From assembly GCA_905147135.1 (NCBI GenBank), contig LR990046.1, positions 14,786,501-14,850,500 on the forward strand: DNA of 64,000 bases, written 5' to 3'. Below, one piece after another: positions 12,001 through 22,798 of the stretch. This DNA is from Blastobasis lacticolella. Its lineage: Eukaryota; Arthropoda; Insecta; Lepidoptera; Blastobasidae. A model generated the notes under the pieces. The model had not been told where the DNA came from. It made no database searches and saw only the letters and a program-made list of their open reading frames with translations. The translations under genes and the position numbers were made by a program. The number at the start of each line of letters is the position of its first letter. Position 1 is the stretch's first letter.

Positions 12001-15000
12001 GCGGTGTCGAGAGAATCTGGTCGCATCTCTGTATTGCGAGCGTGGTATTGCCAACTGCTAAACGAGCGTGTGGTAATAGTTGAAAGACTGCCGGTTACAG
12101 CAATGTTTGTTGTCCACGCTGACCTTGGCACGGCGGCCCGCCGGCAAAATGCACTGACCACGCCACTCATGTGGGTAGCATGTTTACAGAAAGTGCGGCG
12201 AATCGAGTTAAGGAAAGTTTTTGTAGCGGACTGTACAGATTACTACAGTTCCAGTGATAAAAGAGGGTATCAATTTAGGAAACGATAGGTCTTAATTTAT
12301 TATATGCTTTTAAAATGTTATTGTGAAAGAGTTTTTGTTTCTCATGAATAAAGAAAGAAAGAAAGAAAAGAGTACACCGAACATGACTAAAGTCGACCAT
12401 GACCAAAGTCGAACATGACAGCCATCTAAAAGCCAATTGTAAGAAGGATATGGAAACTGTTGCCTATCTAGGTATAGTAACTTTATGCCTAAAACATCAA
12501 CGACTGATACGTTTATGTTTTATAGTGATTAAATTTTCGCTATGTTTTCGCTTTACGCTAACTTAAACGAATTCGCGGTCAATTGAAAAACATCCATCCA
12601 TCCATACACAATAACGCCCTTAGTAAGATGAAGGAGGCTATGCCGTATCTCATACCCTACTTGGTAGGTAGAGACAATCGAGTGAGTGGCACAAGCTACG
12701 ATCCTGATCCTATTTTGTCTCTTCTACATACGCCGGTTGAGGGTTAGTACTTCAGACTTGCCCTTTTTGGAGAACGTTATTTATTTGAAACTAGTGGACC
12801 CAGCGCGATTGTGTTCGTGTACACCTACTTTAGCCCTACCTATCCTTTTTTTCATGCTTATAATCATTCTATCGAGTGTTGAAACCCGCATATAACCGCA
12901 AATTCCGCGTATAATATAAAAATGAGTAGTAAGCGTACATAGATACAGGGGTACCACGACTTCAGGTTACTTTGACAGTTTGCGGAAAAATTAGCGTACT
13001 AAATTTATTTTACTGGCAATATTATTGCCAGGAATATAGGAATATAGAAGAAATATAACTTGACGCTATTGAGTAGTCTATAACTTTAATAAGCCGCCGT
13101 CGTTATTGTAAAACATTTAAAATTAGTCGGTTTATACTGTTTATTTTGGTGACAATGTCTACTACGTCAAATGTTGACATTTTTGACAAGAATCATAATA
13201 TATTATTATATTATTAACTTATGTAGAAGTCATTGTAAACGTCATTATTCTAATTTCACAATCTGGACATGTTAGTTTATTTTTCGTCACGTATCTTCTT
13301 ATCCATTTCCCATTGTTGGCGACATTCGAATTCTGTCATAGAATACTACATCCTTCCGGTGTTGCTATATAAAACGCAGAGCTAGCGCCACGGTTGACAG
13401 GTCACCTCTGTCGCGGTCAAGATATACATAGGGACAGACGACGGCGGGAAGCGACTTTGTTTTTATATCCTCCTTGGTCACCCTCTGCCAACCCTTCTCT
13501 TCCATTTACTTTCACACGATAGAAACCTTTCAAAAGCCGTCTTTTATCTATTTAAAACTTGTATGTACCTAATATAATACCAATGGGCGGTTGTTACCTG
13601 GGGCTCTAAAAAGGCCACAATAGCGTTTTATAATATGATTCAAATTAATTTGTTATAATCTTATCTGCAGCGTCGCTGTTGTTGACATTCACATGACAAT
13701 TCAAAATGGCGTCATTTAGTTATAGTGTTGGCCACTGGAGCAGAAAGTTTGTGGCACTCTTATATGAATAATAATATGAAACGCTAATGCGGCCTTTTTA
13801 GAACCCTAGATAATAAATAAACAAATAAATTAACACTTTTCAATTCACTCAAATAAAGTTAGCTTAACAAATATTTAACAATATAATAAAAATGTATGTA
13901 TAGCGGTGACGTTACCGTGATTGAGTATTACCGCATGTAAATATGTTGACTGCCTTATAAAAAAAACTGTTGCTTGGCGGCAAAGTTAATATTTCTCATT
14001 ACCTTATAAATAACTGTTCATCTTCTACCCACACGAAGAGTTACCGATTAAGTGTTTATGGCACATACTAACTGGACTGCAGCGACTTCGTTAGCGTATA
14101 TATTGTTGAAAACTGCATTAAAATCCGTGCCGTGCGACTTTGTTTTATACCTACTACAAACAAGCGTTGAACGCTTGTTGATCATCATCATCATCATCAT
14201 ATAAGCCAGAAGACGCCCACTGCTGGGCAAAGGCTTCCCCCAGAGATCTTCACAAAGGCCGGTCCTGTGCTTTCCGCATCCAGCTGGCACCTGCGATCCT
14301 TACCAGGTCGTCGGTCCACCTTGTAGGAGGCCTACAAACGCTGCGTCTTCCGGTACGTGGTCACCACTCGAGAACTTTACTGCCCCATCGGCCATATGTT
14401 CCTCGAGCTATGTGCCCTGCCCACTGCCACTTCAGTATGGCAATCCTTAGAGCTATGTCGGTGACCTTTGTTCGCTTGCGGATCTCCTCATTTCTGATTC
14501 GATCGCGCAAAAAAACTCCGAGCATAGCTCTTTCCATTGCCCTTTGGGTAACAATGACCCACAGGGAGCGGCCACGTTTCAGCTCCGTAAGTCATCACTG
14601 GCAACACACATTGGTCAAAGACCTTCGTCTTGACACACTGCGGTAATTGTGACGAAAATATGTGCTTGTTGATCAATACTTTTTTATTAGTAGGAAGTTG
14701 TTAAACTAGTTTAGTAGGTATGCATTTTATAGCAGCTACTTAACATATTGCGAGAAATTATATGATATAAAGGAAGTCTATTAATAGATTCTCTAATACT
14801 TAATTATTTTATTTTGGTAGAGTTTAGGTATAAGTACTAATAAATTGAGATAGAGTGCGCTATCTGTGGAAAGCATTGAAATATGAACCGGTTTACTTAA
14901 AGTTAAAAGCATTTGTAATTTACATTTGAAAGTAATCCGTTAATAAATTCGTCTATGACTGCGTTCTTTTTCAACAAAATCGTTCTCGAATAAAACAAGC

Positions 15001-18000
15001 AATTTTTACGAGTTGCCATAGCAGCAGCAGTTAAACCTTAATTGAATTCTACAGATAAAAAATTATAAACCAATAAAATATTGATTTGATTCAATATTGA
15101 CGATCGCTAAGTGGGTAGGTAAGGTAGAACATACAAAACACCTACTTATCTTCCATCAACATTCAAATCTTACGTGTTACCACGGCCGACTCATAGTGAC
15201 ACGGAAAATTCTGGCAGATAAAGACATTAGATCAACTAACTATACACAGTTAGTTGATCTAAGATAAAGACAAAAATGCTATTTTTTTTTATTCACGGAC
15301 ATACAACGTACTCAAAGTATTTGTGATATGTTAGGTAATGTACAAGCGTCGGTGGCCCATAGGACATGGTTCGACTCATAAATGAGAGGAAGGTATTGAG
15401 TTCGAATCCCAGTGCCGCCGTATACCATTAACTCTTTCCGAGTTTCGGACTCTCTCACCACTAAGCCACTGACGCACTGCGGAGGAGTTCAGATTGCTCC
15501 ACTTTAATTACCTGATCTGCCAAATCTTGGATCATGGTCAAGGCGGACCGCGGGCCCTCGAGCGCTAGAGAACAACCGAAATATTGAAGCCAACTGACGA
15601 GATTTTTTTTTTAATATAACTTACAGATAGCACTAATTCAATTTGGCAACTCATTCCATTTGTTAGTACTCGTATCATACCTTCTCAGTAAGCAGTAGTT
15701 TTGGTCCATTCATTAGGTTCCACTGTGCAATTTTAATGCAAATTTCTACTTGAACGGCCTGGATTTCGCGCGGCCACATTAACCTTGTTCTGTATTTAAT
15801 TATCATATTACGTAGTAGTACTACTGTAGTACGATGCGGAGATCACTGGCATGGTGGATTGCTTTACGCAATGCTCTTGCGCCTTGGACAATCCGCGTTT
15901 TTGACGATAACTACACTATAATCTGAAGTTGTGAGGCAATGGCAGGAGATACCTACGTAAAAGAAGTGTGTCGGTACATTTAATATATTTACAAAACAAT
16001 AATTTTGGGCGATAGAGAAATAGTAATAGAATAAGAATTTTTAAAGGTGTTGTCTGTCTTTCTGTATGTTTGTCTACGCTAATCTCCGGAGCTACTGGAC
16101 GGATATGAATGTAGTTTTCTTTGTTGTACAGCTATTAAGCCTGGGTAACATATAGGGTATAATTTATTTTGGAAACTGGAACACCTGATGTAGAACCTTA
16201 ATAGACCAGCTAAAATATAAGAAATATGGAAAAAGTACTAAACGGATTTTAAATCGGTTTTAATAGTTTGGTAGTTTGGCGTCCAACTTAAAATCTAGGC
16301 CATGTTCCATCAAATCGGATGCAGAGATACAGCTTGGCCTCTTGGTTATACTTGCTTTCATACATTAGGGAGGTCATTTAAAATGGTCGATCTAGAAAAA
16401 TAAAAACTCCCCTAAAATATATTTTCACGCTGACGAAGTTGCGGGCAAAAGCTAGCATAAAATAAAATTATAGATCAGCTTGTTAGATTGCTTTGTGACG
16501 TTATACAATACATACAATTTTTTATCCATTAACATTGAACTTACAGATTTAGATAAAATTTAACCTAGACCTAATTTGAGCCTTGTTAGAGGATCATTTT
16601 ATCGATACAGCGATTTAAGTCACAGGCAAACGCTTGATTTTGATAAATTATTTAGAAGTGACAGGCATTAGAAGGCGAGCTCTCGAGTGGCTGCAAGCAG
16701 TTAAAAAATAGGGCCCCTGATCTCATGGTGACAAGACAACACAGCTGCAGTACTTCTTGTTATGGGTAACTGTTATCACTTCCCATCGGAACGTATGTGC
16801 TGCTGCAGCTCTTTCACTATTATAGCTTCCACAGTATCAAAAATAAACCATGTTGTTATGTTGACAAACGTTGCATAATACAGAAATATACGCATTTATC
16901 GGCATACTCGGACAAGGCCGAAAGGCATCTTGTGTAAGCCGCTAAATCGGGGAACTACGATTGCGTAGGTATTTAAAAATGTAATCTATTCCAAAGCTGT
17001 TTGAATTAATTGGAAATTCTTCTATAAATATAAGTCGATACCTATGATAATGTGACTGGATGTTTATAACTAGCTACACTTCATCATCATCATATTAGCC
17101 AAAAGACACCCACTGCTGGGCATAGGCCTTCCCCAGAGATCTTCACAAAGGCCGGTCCTGTGTCTTTCGCATCCAGCTGATATCTGCAATCTTTACCAGG
17201 TCGTCGGTCCACCTTGTGGGAGGTCCGCCCAAGCTGCGTCTTCCGGTACGTGGTCGCCACTACAGATCTTGACTGCCCCATCGGCCATCTGTTTTTCGAG
17301 CTATGTGCTCTGCCCAGTACCGCTTTAACTGGCAATCCCTAAGGATTGCCCTAAGCCCATAGTCCTAAGGCTATGTCGGTGACCTTGGTTCGCTTGCGGA
17401 TCTTGCGCACTGCACTTAATATAATGCAATTTTGCCAGCATTGCCTTGACATATGAAATATCTGGATGCCAATTTACTGTACCTTACCCTTTACTTAAAA
17501 TTCTGTTCTCAAGGAGAAAGACGCTTAATGAATCATTACACTGTATACGGATATTATGCACGTGTACGTTCAGTACTGGTACCGAAAAATAACACATTTT
17601 AGATGGCGGTTCTATGTAGGTAATTACTTGTGTACATACAAATTGTTTTTCTCTTTACTTTATGACGTCATGGTCAGTTCCGCTGAGTGGTTCCTTATTC
17701 ACCGGATTCCAATCTCGACTCTATCTGAAGGCTTTCTGAAGGTACAATCTAATCTTTGTCACAGGGTGATAGTAACAAGTCGTCCGTCAAAGGTTATAAC
17801 CGGTTAGGTACATATCTACTAGAGATACTGTTAATTTTTTTAGGTAGGTAATCACTTAAGTGACAAACGAGCAGACTGCCCGCCAGATGAAAAGCGGTAA
17901 TTATCGTCTATAATATCTAAATTAATAAATTTTTAATAAATAATTATGAAAATGTTAGGCGTCTCACAGACGAGACAGTACATCACTATGGAACAGTTGC

Positions 18001-19100
18001 TTCAGGCCTTCAGCTATATCAAGCACAAGTTCGGTCTTGTAAGGAGTACTGTTGCCACCTTTGGGATGGATCAACTGACTGATTTGAATTCGGTGAAGAC
18101 GCGTGCTAAGAGGATTGATTACTCGTGATCCAGAACTGATAAATGCTAAGCTGCAATGCCTTGAACATCGGCGACTCAGCATAGCGCTTTACGGTATTTT
18201 ACAGGATTGTGCTAAGGAATTATACGATAACTTGGCCATGGCAATATAACAGCGGCTGTTGGTCTCAGTGGCATCCAAAGCTGAGCCATTGACCATTTTG
18301 TTTTATATAACTACCACCTTTTTGTATGACGTTCCACCCTTATTTAGTAGTATACAGCTAAGCGCATGAACCGCTTTGGCTTGATTTTTCTAATGCGCAC
18401 GGCTAAGGAATAGAACAAGAGGAATGGAGAGATCTGGACTCCTTCAAAGCGTGGGTGCAAAGGATAGACAAATATCTTTAGCCTCATCGTCGCTTTCCAT
18501 CAAAATATACGGCGGTCTCAATTAAGCCTGTCTAGTAATAAAATAAATTGCGGAATCGAAGGTGCGTTGTCTTTTGTCACTGTGAGGAACTGAGGAGTAG
18601 CTGGCGAGCCTCATATACTTATGTTATAAGGTACGCTGGCTAGCTTATACTTAAAACCGGAACACAACAACGCCAGCCGCCAGAAATAGATAAACGATGG
18701 TACCATCCCGGCGAACAACGATGCAAGCCGCTAGACAGTCAAGGTGGTGGTACACCATACGGGCGGACTTATCTGGTTTGACAGAGTATTACGACAGGAC
18801 AATAGGACGTTAAAACGAATATTTTCCCATATTATTAAAGGAGATACAATTACGATTCTGCAATGTTTTGACTAATATTAGATTATTTGTATCTATCGGA
18901 AAGTTTGTGTAACAAGAAAGTAATTTCCTTAATAGGTACACGCCAAGTTGCTTACTTCTTCTATAAGTTAAAAAATGATAATTAAAAGCTTAGTATATGT
19001 ATTACTTACTTATGTCCTCTACATGATTCTGAGTTTCTGTTATTTGTAGAAGGCACAGCACAATGGCACTCGTTGCAAGCACATATTTTGTCGTTAACAT
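5889..19100 (-). CDS. JHBP/takeout-like secreted lipid carrier, six exons (gene A)
   Basis: Join of complement 19010-19100, 10326-10418, 8637-8784, 7997-8075, 6749-6929 and 5889-6040: 744 nt, 247 residues plus TGA. All junctions are GT/AG and keep frame. The protein starts with a signal peptide (about residues 1-24). It then has the N-terminal cysteine pair of the family (C37 and C47, nine residues between), a GIPELG turn and the GDAFGLNVL strand at 138-146, and ends in a long amphipathic helix (INATWKPGF...LIN). Length matches the 240-250 aa usual for JHBP/takeout proteins, which bind juvenile hormone or other hydrophobic ligands in haemolymph or sensory tissue. N152 and N206 are possible glycosylation sites. 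The ligand is unknown. Start is the only ATG that gives a signal peptide and in-frame splice. A 5' non-coding exon may exist, because no well-placed TATA box is seen. Confidence 0.92.
6749..6929 (-). CDS. Gene A exon 5
   Basis: 181 nt, phase 0 at the 5' side and phase 1 at the 3' side, donor GTACGT. It encodes GDAFGLNVLRTGRWNMTL through GNLLRGNGIL, the central beta region typical of JHBP/takeout proteins. Confidence 0.92.
7620..7800. other. Intron 4 of gene A, no recognised feature
   Basis: The intron between 6930 and 7996 contains a G/C-rich patch with repeated gcccaccccag at 7660-7705. I recognise no mobile element family here. Confidence 0.3.
7997..8075 (-). CDS. Gene A exon 4
   Basis: 79 nt, encodes TDWTNERIVYSQYFPEKF and LEGDYEFK, with donor GTAGGT and acceptor TTTCAG. 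Phase 2 in, phase 0 out. Confidence 0.9.
8209..8312 (+). mobile_element. SINE 3' half (tRNA-headed family), truncated
   Basis: The segment runs from aattacctgatc through ggatcatggtcaaggtgga to taacgccaagatgatt. It matches the 3' part of the full-length SINEs at 35252 and 39741 and lacks the tRNA head. It lies in intron 3 of gene A (8076-8636). Confidence 0.75.
8637..8784 (-). CDS. Gene A exon 3
   Basis: 148 nt, encodes GIPELGVQSFDPHHAAQVLQ and then an arginine-rich strand (SRRIVGMGYNLRLVNV). The PELG..S.DP turn is characteristic of the JHBP/takeout family. The exon is GC-rich compared with its flanks. Confidence 0.92.
9845..9891. repeat. Perfect 19-bp inverted repeat with 9-base loop
   Basis: Arms 9845-9863 and 9873-9891 are exact reverse complements (taatggtcttggcgtcaat). 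The right arm grades into the end of a minus-strand SINE fragment (9867-9972), so this is probably a rearranged SINE tail. The transcript would form a stable hairpin. Confidence 0.85.
9867..9972 (-). mobile_element. SINE 3' half, minus strand
   Basis: Contains ttgaccatgatccaggattt, ggcccggggtc and a gttgtgctc stretch, the reverse complement of the common SINE 3' part. It sits in intron 2 of gene A (8785-10325). The rest of that intron shows no recognisable feature. Confidence 0.7.
10326..10418 (-). CDS. Gene A exon 2
   Basis: 93 nt, encodes RILSPCRKSSPDFDACMKRA and LNKLRPYFKE. It holds the conserved disulphide cysteines (C37, C47) and the first helix of the fold. Acceptor TTACAG, donor GTAAGC. 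Confidence 0.92.
11624..11738 (-). mobile_element. RTE-like LINE 3' tail
   Basis: On the plus strand it starts with (atc)n and continues with agacgcccattgctgggcaa and a ctccccagagatct-like stretch. Read on the minus strand this is the end of a reverse transcriptase frame followed by an (ATG)n tail, as in the longer copies at 14181 and 17081. Confidence 0.7.
11950..12370 (+). mobile_element. Possible LINE 3' end with (GAAA)n tail
   Basis: An open frame of 112 codons (11950-12288) is followed by an AATAAA and a gaaagaaagaaagaaag run at 12345-12368. A tail microsatellite straight after a poly(A)-like signal is typical of non-LTR retrotransposon 3' ends. The predicted protein has no domain I recognise, so the assignment rests on the tail and the repeat-rich context. 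It could equally be a host-derived fragment. Confidence 0.35.
12791..12963 (+). repeat. Dispersed element, GCGACTT family, copy 1
   Basis: Shares tagtggacccrgcgcga, the cctaccc...ttttttc block, the tgttgaaa.cgcat block and the trailing cgtacatagatac with copies at 27358-27566 and 43853-44050; a related copy is at 62153-62320. It is non-coding, about 170-200 bp, probably a non-autonomous transposon. Class unknown. Confidence 0.55.
14181..14676 (-). pseudogene. RTE-like LINE reverse transcriptase C-terminus, broken
   Basis: On the minus strand the frame reads CVKTKVFDQCVLPVMTYGAE, the usual C-terminal reverse transcriptase tail. After a frameshift it continues in another frame with RNEEIRKRTKVTDIALRIA, LKWQWAGHIAR and an RRSVCRPPTRWTDDL stretch, and ends in an (ATG)n tail (atcatcatc on the plus strand at 14181). 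At least one frameshift and one in-frame stop break it. This is a 5'-truncated, dead copy of an RTE-type LINE. Confidence 0.75.
15227..15262. repeat. Perfect 14-bp inverted repeat
   Basis: ttagatcaactaac and its exact reverse complement are separated by eight bases. Both sides are flanked by agataaagac, so a short duplication accompanies the hairpin. Function unknown. Confidence 0.75.
15344..15602 (+). mobile_element. tRNA-headed SINE, diverged
   Basis: Has a head resembling a tRNA promoter (gcgtcggtggcccat, B-box-like gagttcgaatcccagt) and the family 3' part (aattacctgatctgccaaat, ggatcatggtcaaggcggac). The middle is shortened and rearranged compared with the copy at 39741. Confidence 0.75.
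17081..17403 (-). pseudogene. RTE-like LINE 3' fragment
   Basis: A second copy of the sequence at 14181-14500: (tca)n tail, cccactgctgggcataggcc, agatcttcacaaaggccggt and tcttccggtacgtggtcgcc, read on the minus strand. It is truncated and contains a short local duplication near 17335-17375 (ctaagg repeats). Confidence 0.7.
17946..18128 (+). other. Unassigned 60-codon open frame
   Basis: Encodes MKMLGVSQTRQYITMEQL and then a mixed sequence with no family I recognise. It lies in intron 1 of gene A on the opposite strand, has no visible promoter and stops at 18126-18128. It could be a transposon remnant. Confidence 0.2.
19010..19100 (-). CDS. Gene A exon 1 (signal peptide)
   Basis: 91 nt: ATG, then a hydrophobic leader (VLATSAIVLCLLQIT), then donor GTAAGT in phase 1. 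The split codon joins as AAG with exon 2. It lies 8.6 kb from exon 2, and the distance is filled with repeats. Confidence 0.85.
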
Positions 19101-19687
19101 TGTCAAGAATTTTTATACAACAGTTTGAGATTATGATTTAATTTAAAACTGGTCACTTCCACAGATTTATTATTACTCCTATTAATTAATTGCACTTGTT
19201 ACTATAATACAGTGAATTTAAATTAGATATGGCATTCAATGGCTTTCGGACCAATTAGAAAAGTGGTAACTTTAAAATATCCGCCTTTCCAGACATCGGC
19301 AGCGGAAACTTTATTTGTAGAATGTATTTTATAAGGTAAGTTATGTTCACGTAGTTTGAGGTCCGATTGCTCTGTCCAAGTGCAGGTGCGCTGTCCGCCG
19401 TTGGCCTGCGAAAGTGCAAGCCCCTACTACCCGCCTAGGCTTGCGACACTGACGGCATAGTCGGATGAATTGTCTCGATTTATACAGTACTGCTTATGTA
19501 GGCGACCTATAAGTTTCTACATACGGCCGAAGTTTCCTCGCGATGCTGTTCGGAGTTGAGGAATTAAAGAGTTACGCACTGCATCCGATTTGAATCCAGA
19601 AAAATTGTGTGCGTAGTAGCTACAGTAGGTACTATTTCTGCCACAGGTTACGCATAGACATCCGAGTTCTGTTCAAGTTTTCTTTAG

Positions 19688-19870
19688 TCTGTCAAGTTCA
19701 AGGCGCTGTCCTAATTGTCAATGGTCGTGTGACCACCGTAGTAGGACGGACGTCGGCCGACCAATAGAAGGCCCTGTCCTAATTGGCAACGGTCGTGCGA
19801 CCTAACGAGGTAAGAAAACTAAAGACTATTATTGAACGAGCCGCCATTTGAACAATTTGAACTTGACAGA
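19688..19870. repeat. Inverted and direct repeats, possible MITE remnant
   Basis: tctgtcaagttcaa (19688-19701) and its exact reverse complement (19857-19870) bracket about 155 bases. Inside, ctgtcctaattg.caa.ggtcgtg.gacc occurs twice, about 66 bases apart. A related sequence (cggacgtcg..cgaccaatag) appears at 55258-55280. Confidence 0.5.
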
Positions 19871-20211
19871 CCATAGAACTCAGGCGATTTCCACGCGATC
19901 GCGCGAGGCAACTGAACATATGCGAATCCGAAATTTCGGATTGATAAAGCATTCGCAACTTTGCGAGTGAGCTTGGACGGTTGTTTTCTGCCCGACTCAA
20001 GTTATAGGTAAATACTAGAATTCGCTGTGTAAAAGCAAACACTCTTTATAAGCGCACACTATATATTTTAATAGCTTATTTTTATAACTCGACAGTTTTA
20101 TTTTAACGTACTGATCATGTCATAACTTGCTGAGATTCAATAAAGTTTTTATATTATTTCGATTTTTGTCGACGTAGAAATAGTAGGATCAGATGAAAAT
20201 CGTGGTCCAAG

Positions 20212-20278
20212 CCATCATCATCATCTTGGCGTAATGTCCCGGTTATGTCCGGTTGGTCCGCCTTGACCAAGTACAGTA
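20212..20278 (-). mobile_element. SINE tail fragment
   Basis: atcatcatcttggcgtaatg followed by a cccggtt and ccgccttgacca stretch, the reverse complement of the family 3' end. Only about 65 bases remain. Confidence 0.5.
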
Positions 20279-21307
20279 GTTTTACGAATGTAAATATTAT
20301 TGCCGCTATTTACAACGATAATCTTTACGCTGGTTTGCAGAATGTATTGAAAATTTAATACTTAAATGTAAGCCTTAGCTATGCTACCACACCTGTAAGA
20401 GAAGAGTAAGAGAAAGGGGTTTAAGGTAGGTGGGTATCCATAGCTTTAGAACAAAATTATAGATATCGGGCTATTCGTAAACCCAGGGACGCAGTGCGAA
20501 ATGCGAGAAGTAGCTACATGATATTTTATGATATTTAAGCTAACCTAAGAGCTTAACCAGTTTTAGTCCGGCTTGCACCAAATTCTTAAACACGTTTAAG
20601 AATGACGTTTTAACTTTTTTTGTGGGAATTTTTTAGTTTAAGTTAAGTTTATCGGCATAAAACATTTTAGAATTTGATGCAGACCACCCGAAGAGTAAAA
20701 TACCACAAAGCGAAGTTTAGAAGCTAGGTATTATACAAGGGGTTTTTTGTGCCATTTGTGTGTATTTCAAATCTCCGCTTTTTGAGGCGGATAGCTGGAG
20801 TGAATTCTTAAATTTATGTTTTTAAATTTCTACTTGTTCTTGTGGTTTCAAGACAGTACACAATACACGTATTTATCAGACAGAACTTATTCATAGGTCG
20901 CCACTATGGACAAGCAACAAGATTTGAAAAATTGGGAATGAATGGTGGCGCACTGACTCTACCTATTTGCTTGCTAATTACGTTGTGTGTTATTATTAGA
21001 CGAAATAGTATAGACTGTAAGGACAACGCAGGTACCCCACGTCATCGAGTACCTACAAGAAATTTGCTTCTTTATAGCGATAGGTTTTGTATCCACAAAA
21101 CGTTGGTCAACTAAACCTCTACTATCGCTATAGATATTTTAAGTGTTAATGTGTCCGGTGTCTGTAATTGTAACTGTTATTGTGTCGTGGTGTGCTATGT
21201 GTAATAAATGTATTTTCTTTCTTCTTTCTTTCTTTTTTCCATGAAGTGGCATATATATTGTACTCGATGACATACGATAACCCACGGTGCCCTCACAGTC
21301 TAGTATT

Positions 21308-21559
21308 CATCACAGCCCATAACAGTCCACTGCAGGACTTAGGGCCTCTCCCACGAAAGGGAAGGTTATTGCCATAATCTCCACGCTTGGCAGGCGGGTT
21401 GGAGATCGCAGTGTTGTAAATATAACAATGGAAAACGCTGCTGCCCATTTTCCAGCCTACGGAGACTCTAGATCTTTTGCCTCGGAAATATTAGTCGCCT
21501 TGTACGACACCCACAAGTCTAAGAAGTTGGTGCTATTCTACTCAGCCGGACACCACACG
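21308..21559 (+). repeat. Dispersed repeat, copy 1 (pair of 42299-42550)
   Basis: About 250 bases here are very similar to the reverse complement of 42299-42550. Shared blocks are tccactgcaggactt, gggcctctcccacgaaaggg, cttggcaggcgggttggaga and gtcgccttgtacgacaccca. Short pieces of the same family appear near 35050, 37560, 43490, 46330, 54450 and 55740. It is non-coding overall; class unknown, possibly a LINE 3' UTR. Confidence 0.7.
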
Positions 21560-21991
21560 ATCATGATAATAAGGTGCCAACGCTCAATTCACGCCGTAGT
21601 GGCAGCGGTAGGTACCTCGTACCTACCGCGCCCGCTGGTGGCACATGTAGCCTGTATAAGTCCGAGATAAAGAACGGGCTCTGAAAGCCGATGATGGCCT
21701 CACACCGCCGTCTAAATATAATTGTAAATTTACCACAACTTACTTCACGCCAACCTTAGATGTTAGTTAATTTTTGTTTCGTACCAGAAAGGTGAAAATT
21801 GGGGGTTTGCAGGGCCCTATCAGGGCACTCTGGGCTCAAGACAACCACACCAGCTCGTGGTCCCCCTGCTGACTGACGGACGAGTAACTAGCGAATCGGC
21901 TTTTTCCGAACGGGTAAGGCGGGTCGGGTGGTAGTCGCCGCACGTATAAAACCATATCACGCAAATGGATTTTTAGTAAACGTTTTTAATA

Positions 21992-22036
21992 GGGGCCGAC
22001 CTTGGCAGGCCGGGATTAACCGCTAAGATGATGACG
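21992..22036 (+). mobile_element. RTE-like LINE tail, plus strand
   Basis: ggccgaccttggcaggccgg, then attaaccgctaagatgatga: the terminal bases of the family also seen at 37345 and 54762. Confidence 0.5.
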
Positions 22037-22464
22037 AAAGGTGAAAATAACCTTTCCCCTGTCTGTCACTTGAAAATTTCCCAAAAGTAGTGCTACGATA
22101 ATTCTGTTTGGTGCAATCATGGCTTGTTTTTTATTCAAAATCAGATTGTTTACTTGTTGATTTCAATCAAACTTCAAATTTCCCAAGTCGCTTTACTTTT
22201 TAGACAGAGTTTACTAGTAGGACTTTCCAAGTAGACCAAAAATTAATAAAAACTGTCAAGTTTGACTCGCAAAACCACTCTTCGGATCTGAATAGAATTT
22301 TACGAATCAATCGTTTCTCTGTCAAAAAAACCTTGTTTACCAATAATTAATACCTACATATTAATTATGTGTTAATTGTACCTTCGTAAGCGTGCCCGAC
22401 TGGCATTTGACTGGCTTTCTTGTTGTTTGCTTTTTATATTAAGAAATATTCCTAGATAATATAC

Positions 22465-22798
22465 CGCGTTGTAACGGTATCCGACTCGCAAGCGAGTAAC
22501 ACCGGGTTCGAACCCCACTGCCGCTATGTACCAATGCCTCTTTTCTGGGTTATGTATATTACGTGATTACTAACCGATGCTCTTACGGTTTGGGAAAACG
22601 TGATGAAACCTGCACATTCAGGCGACTGAATGTGTACCCATGATCTAATCTGGTCCGGTTCTTTTGGTCTCTTGGTCAGATGACAGTCGCTCCACGATAA
22701 TTACCTGATCAGCCAAATCCTGAATCATGGTCAAGGTGGACCCCGGGCCCTCGTGCGCGAGAGCACAACCGGGACATCAACGCCAAGGTGATTATTAC
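22465..22798 (+). mobile_element. tRNA-headed SINE, nearly full length
   Basis: Starts inside the A box and contains atccgactcgcaagcgagta, a B box (gggttcgaaccccact), the middle part with gaaacctgcacattcaggcg, and the 3' part aattacctgatcagccaaat through gacatcaacgccaaggtgat. The first bases of the head are missing. Confidence 0.85.

Larger units (their letters stand above)
10419..19009. other. Intron 1 of gene A, 8.6 kb, repeat-rich
   Basis: No further exon of gene A is needed or seen. Supported contents are listed separately: RTE-like tails at 11624, 14181 and 17081, an open frame with a (GAAA)n tail at 11950-12370, the dispersed element at 12791, an inverted repeat at 15227 and a SINE at 15344. 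The remaining stretches (10.5-11.6, 13.0-14.1, 15.6-17.0 and 17.5-19.0 kb) are AT-rich. They hold only degenerate fragments, such as a patch near 18540-18730 that resembles 34560-34680. Confidence 0.5.

Noticed and set aside
19111..19117. TATAAAA before gene A
   Set aside because: It lies only 11-17 bases before the start codon, too near to act as a TATA box for this ATG with a normal 5' UTR.
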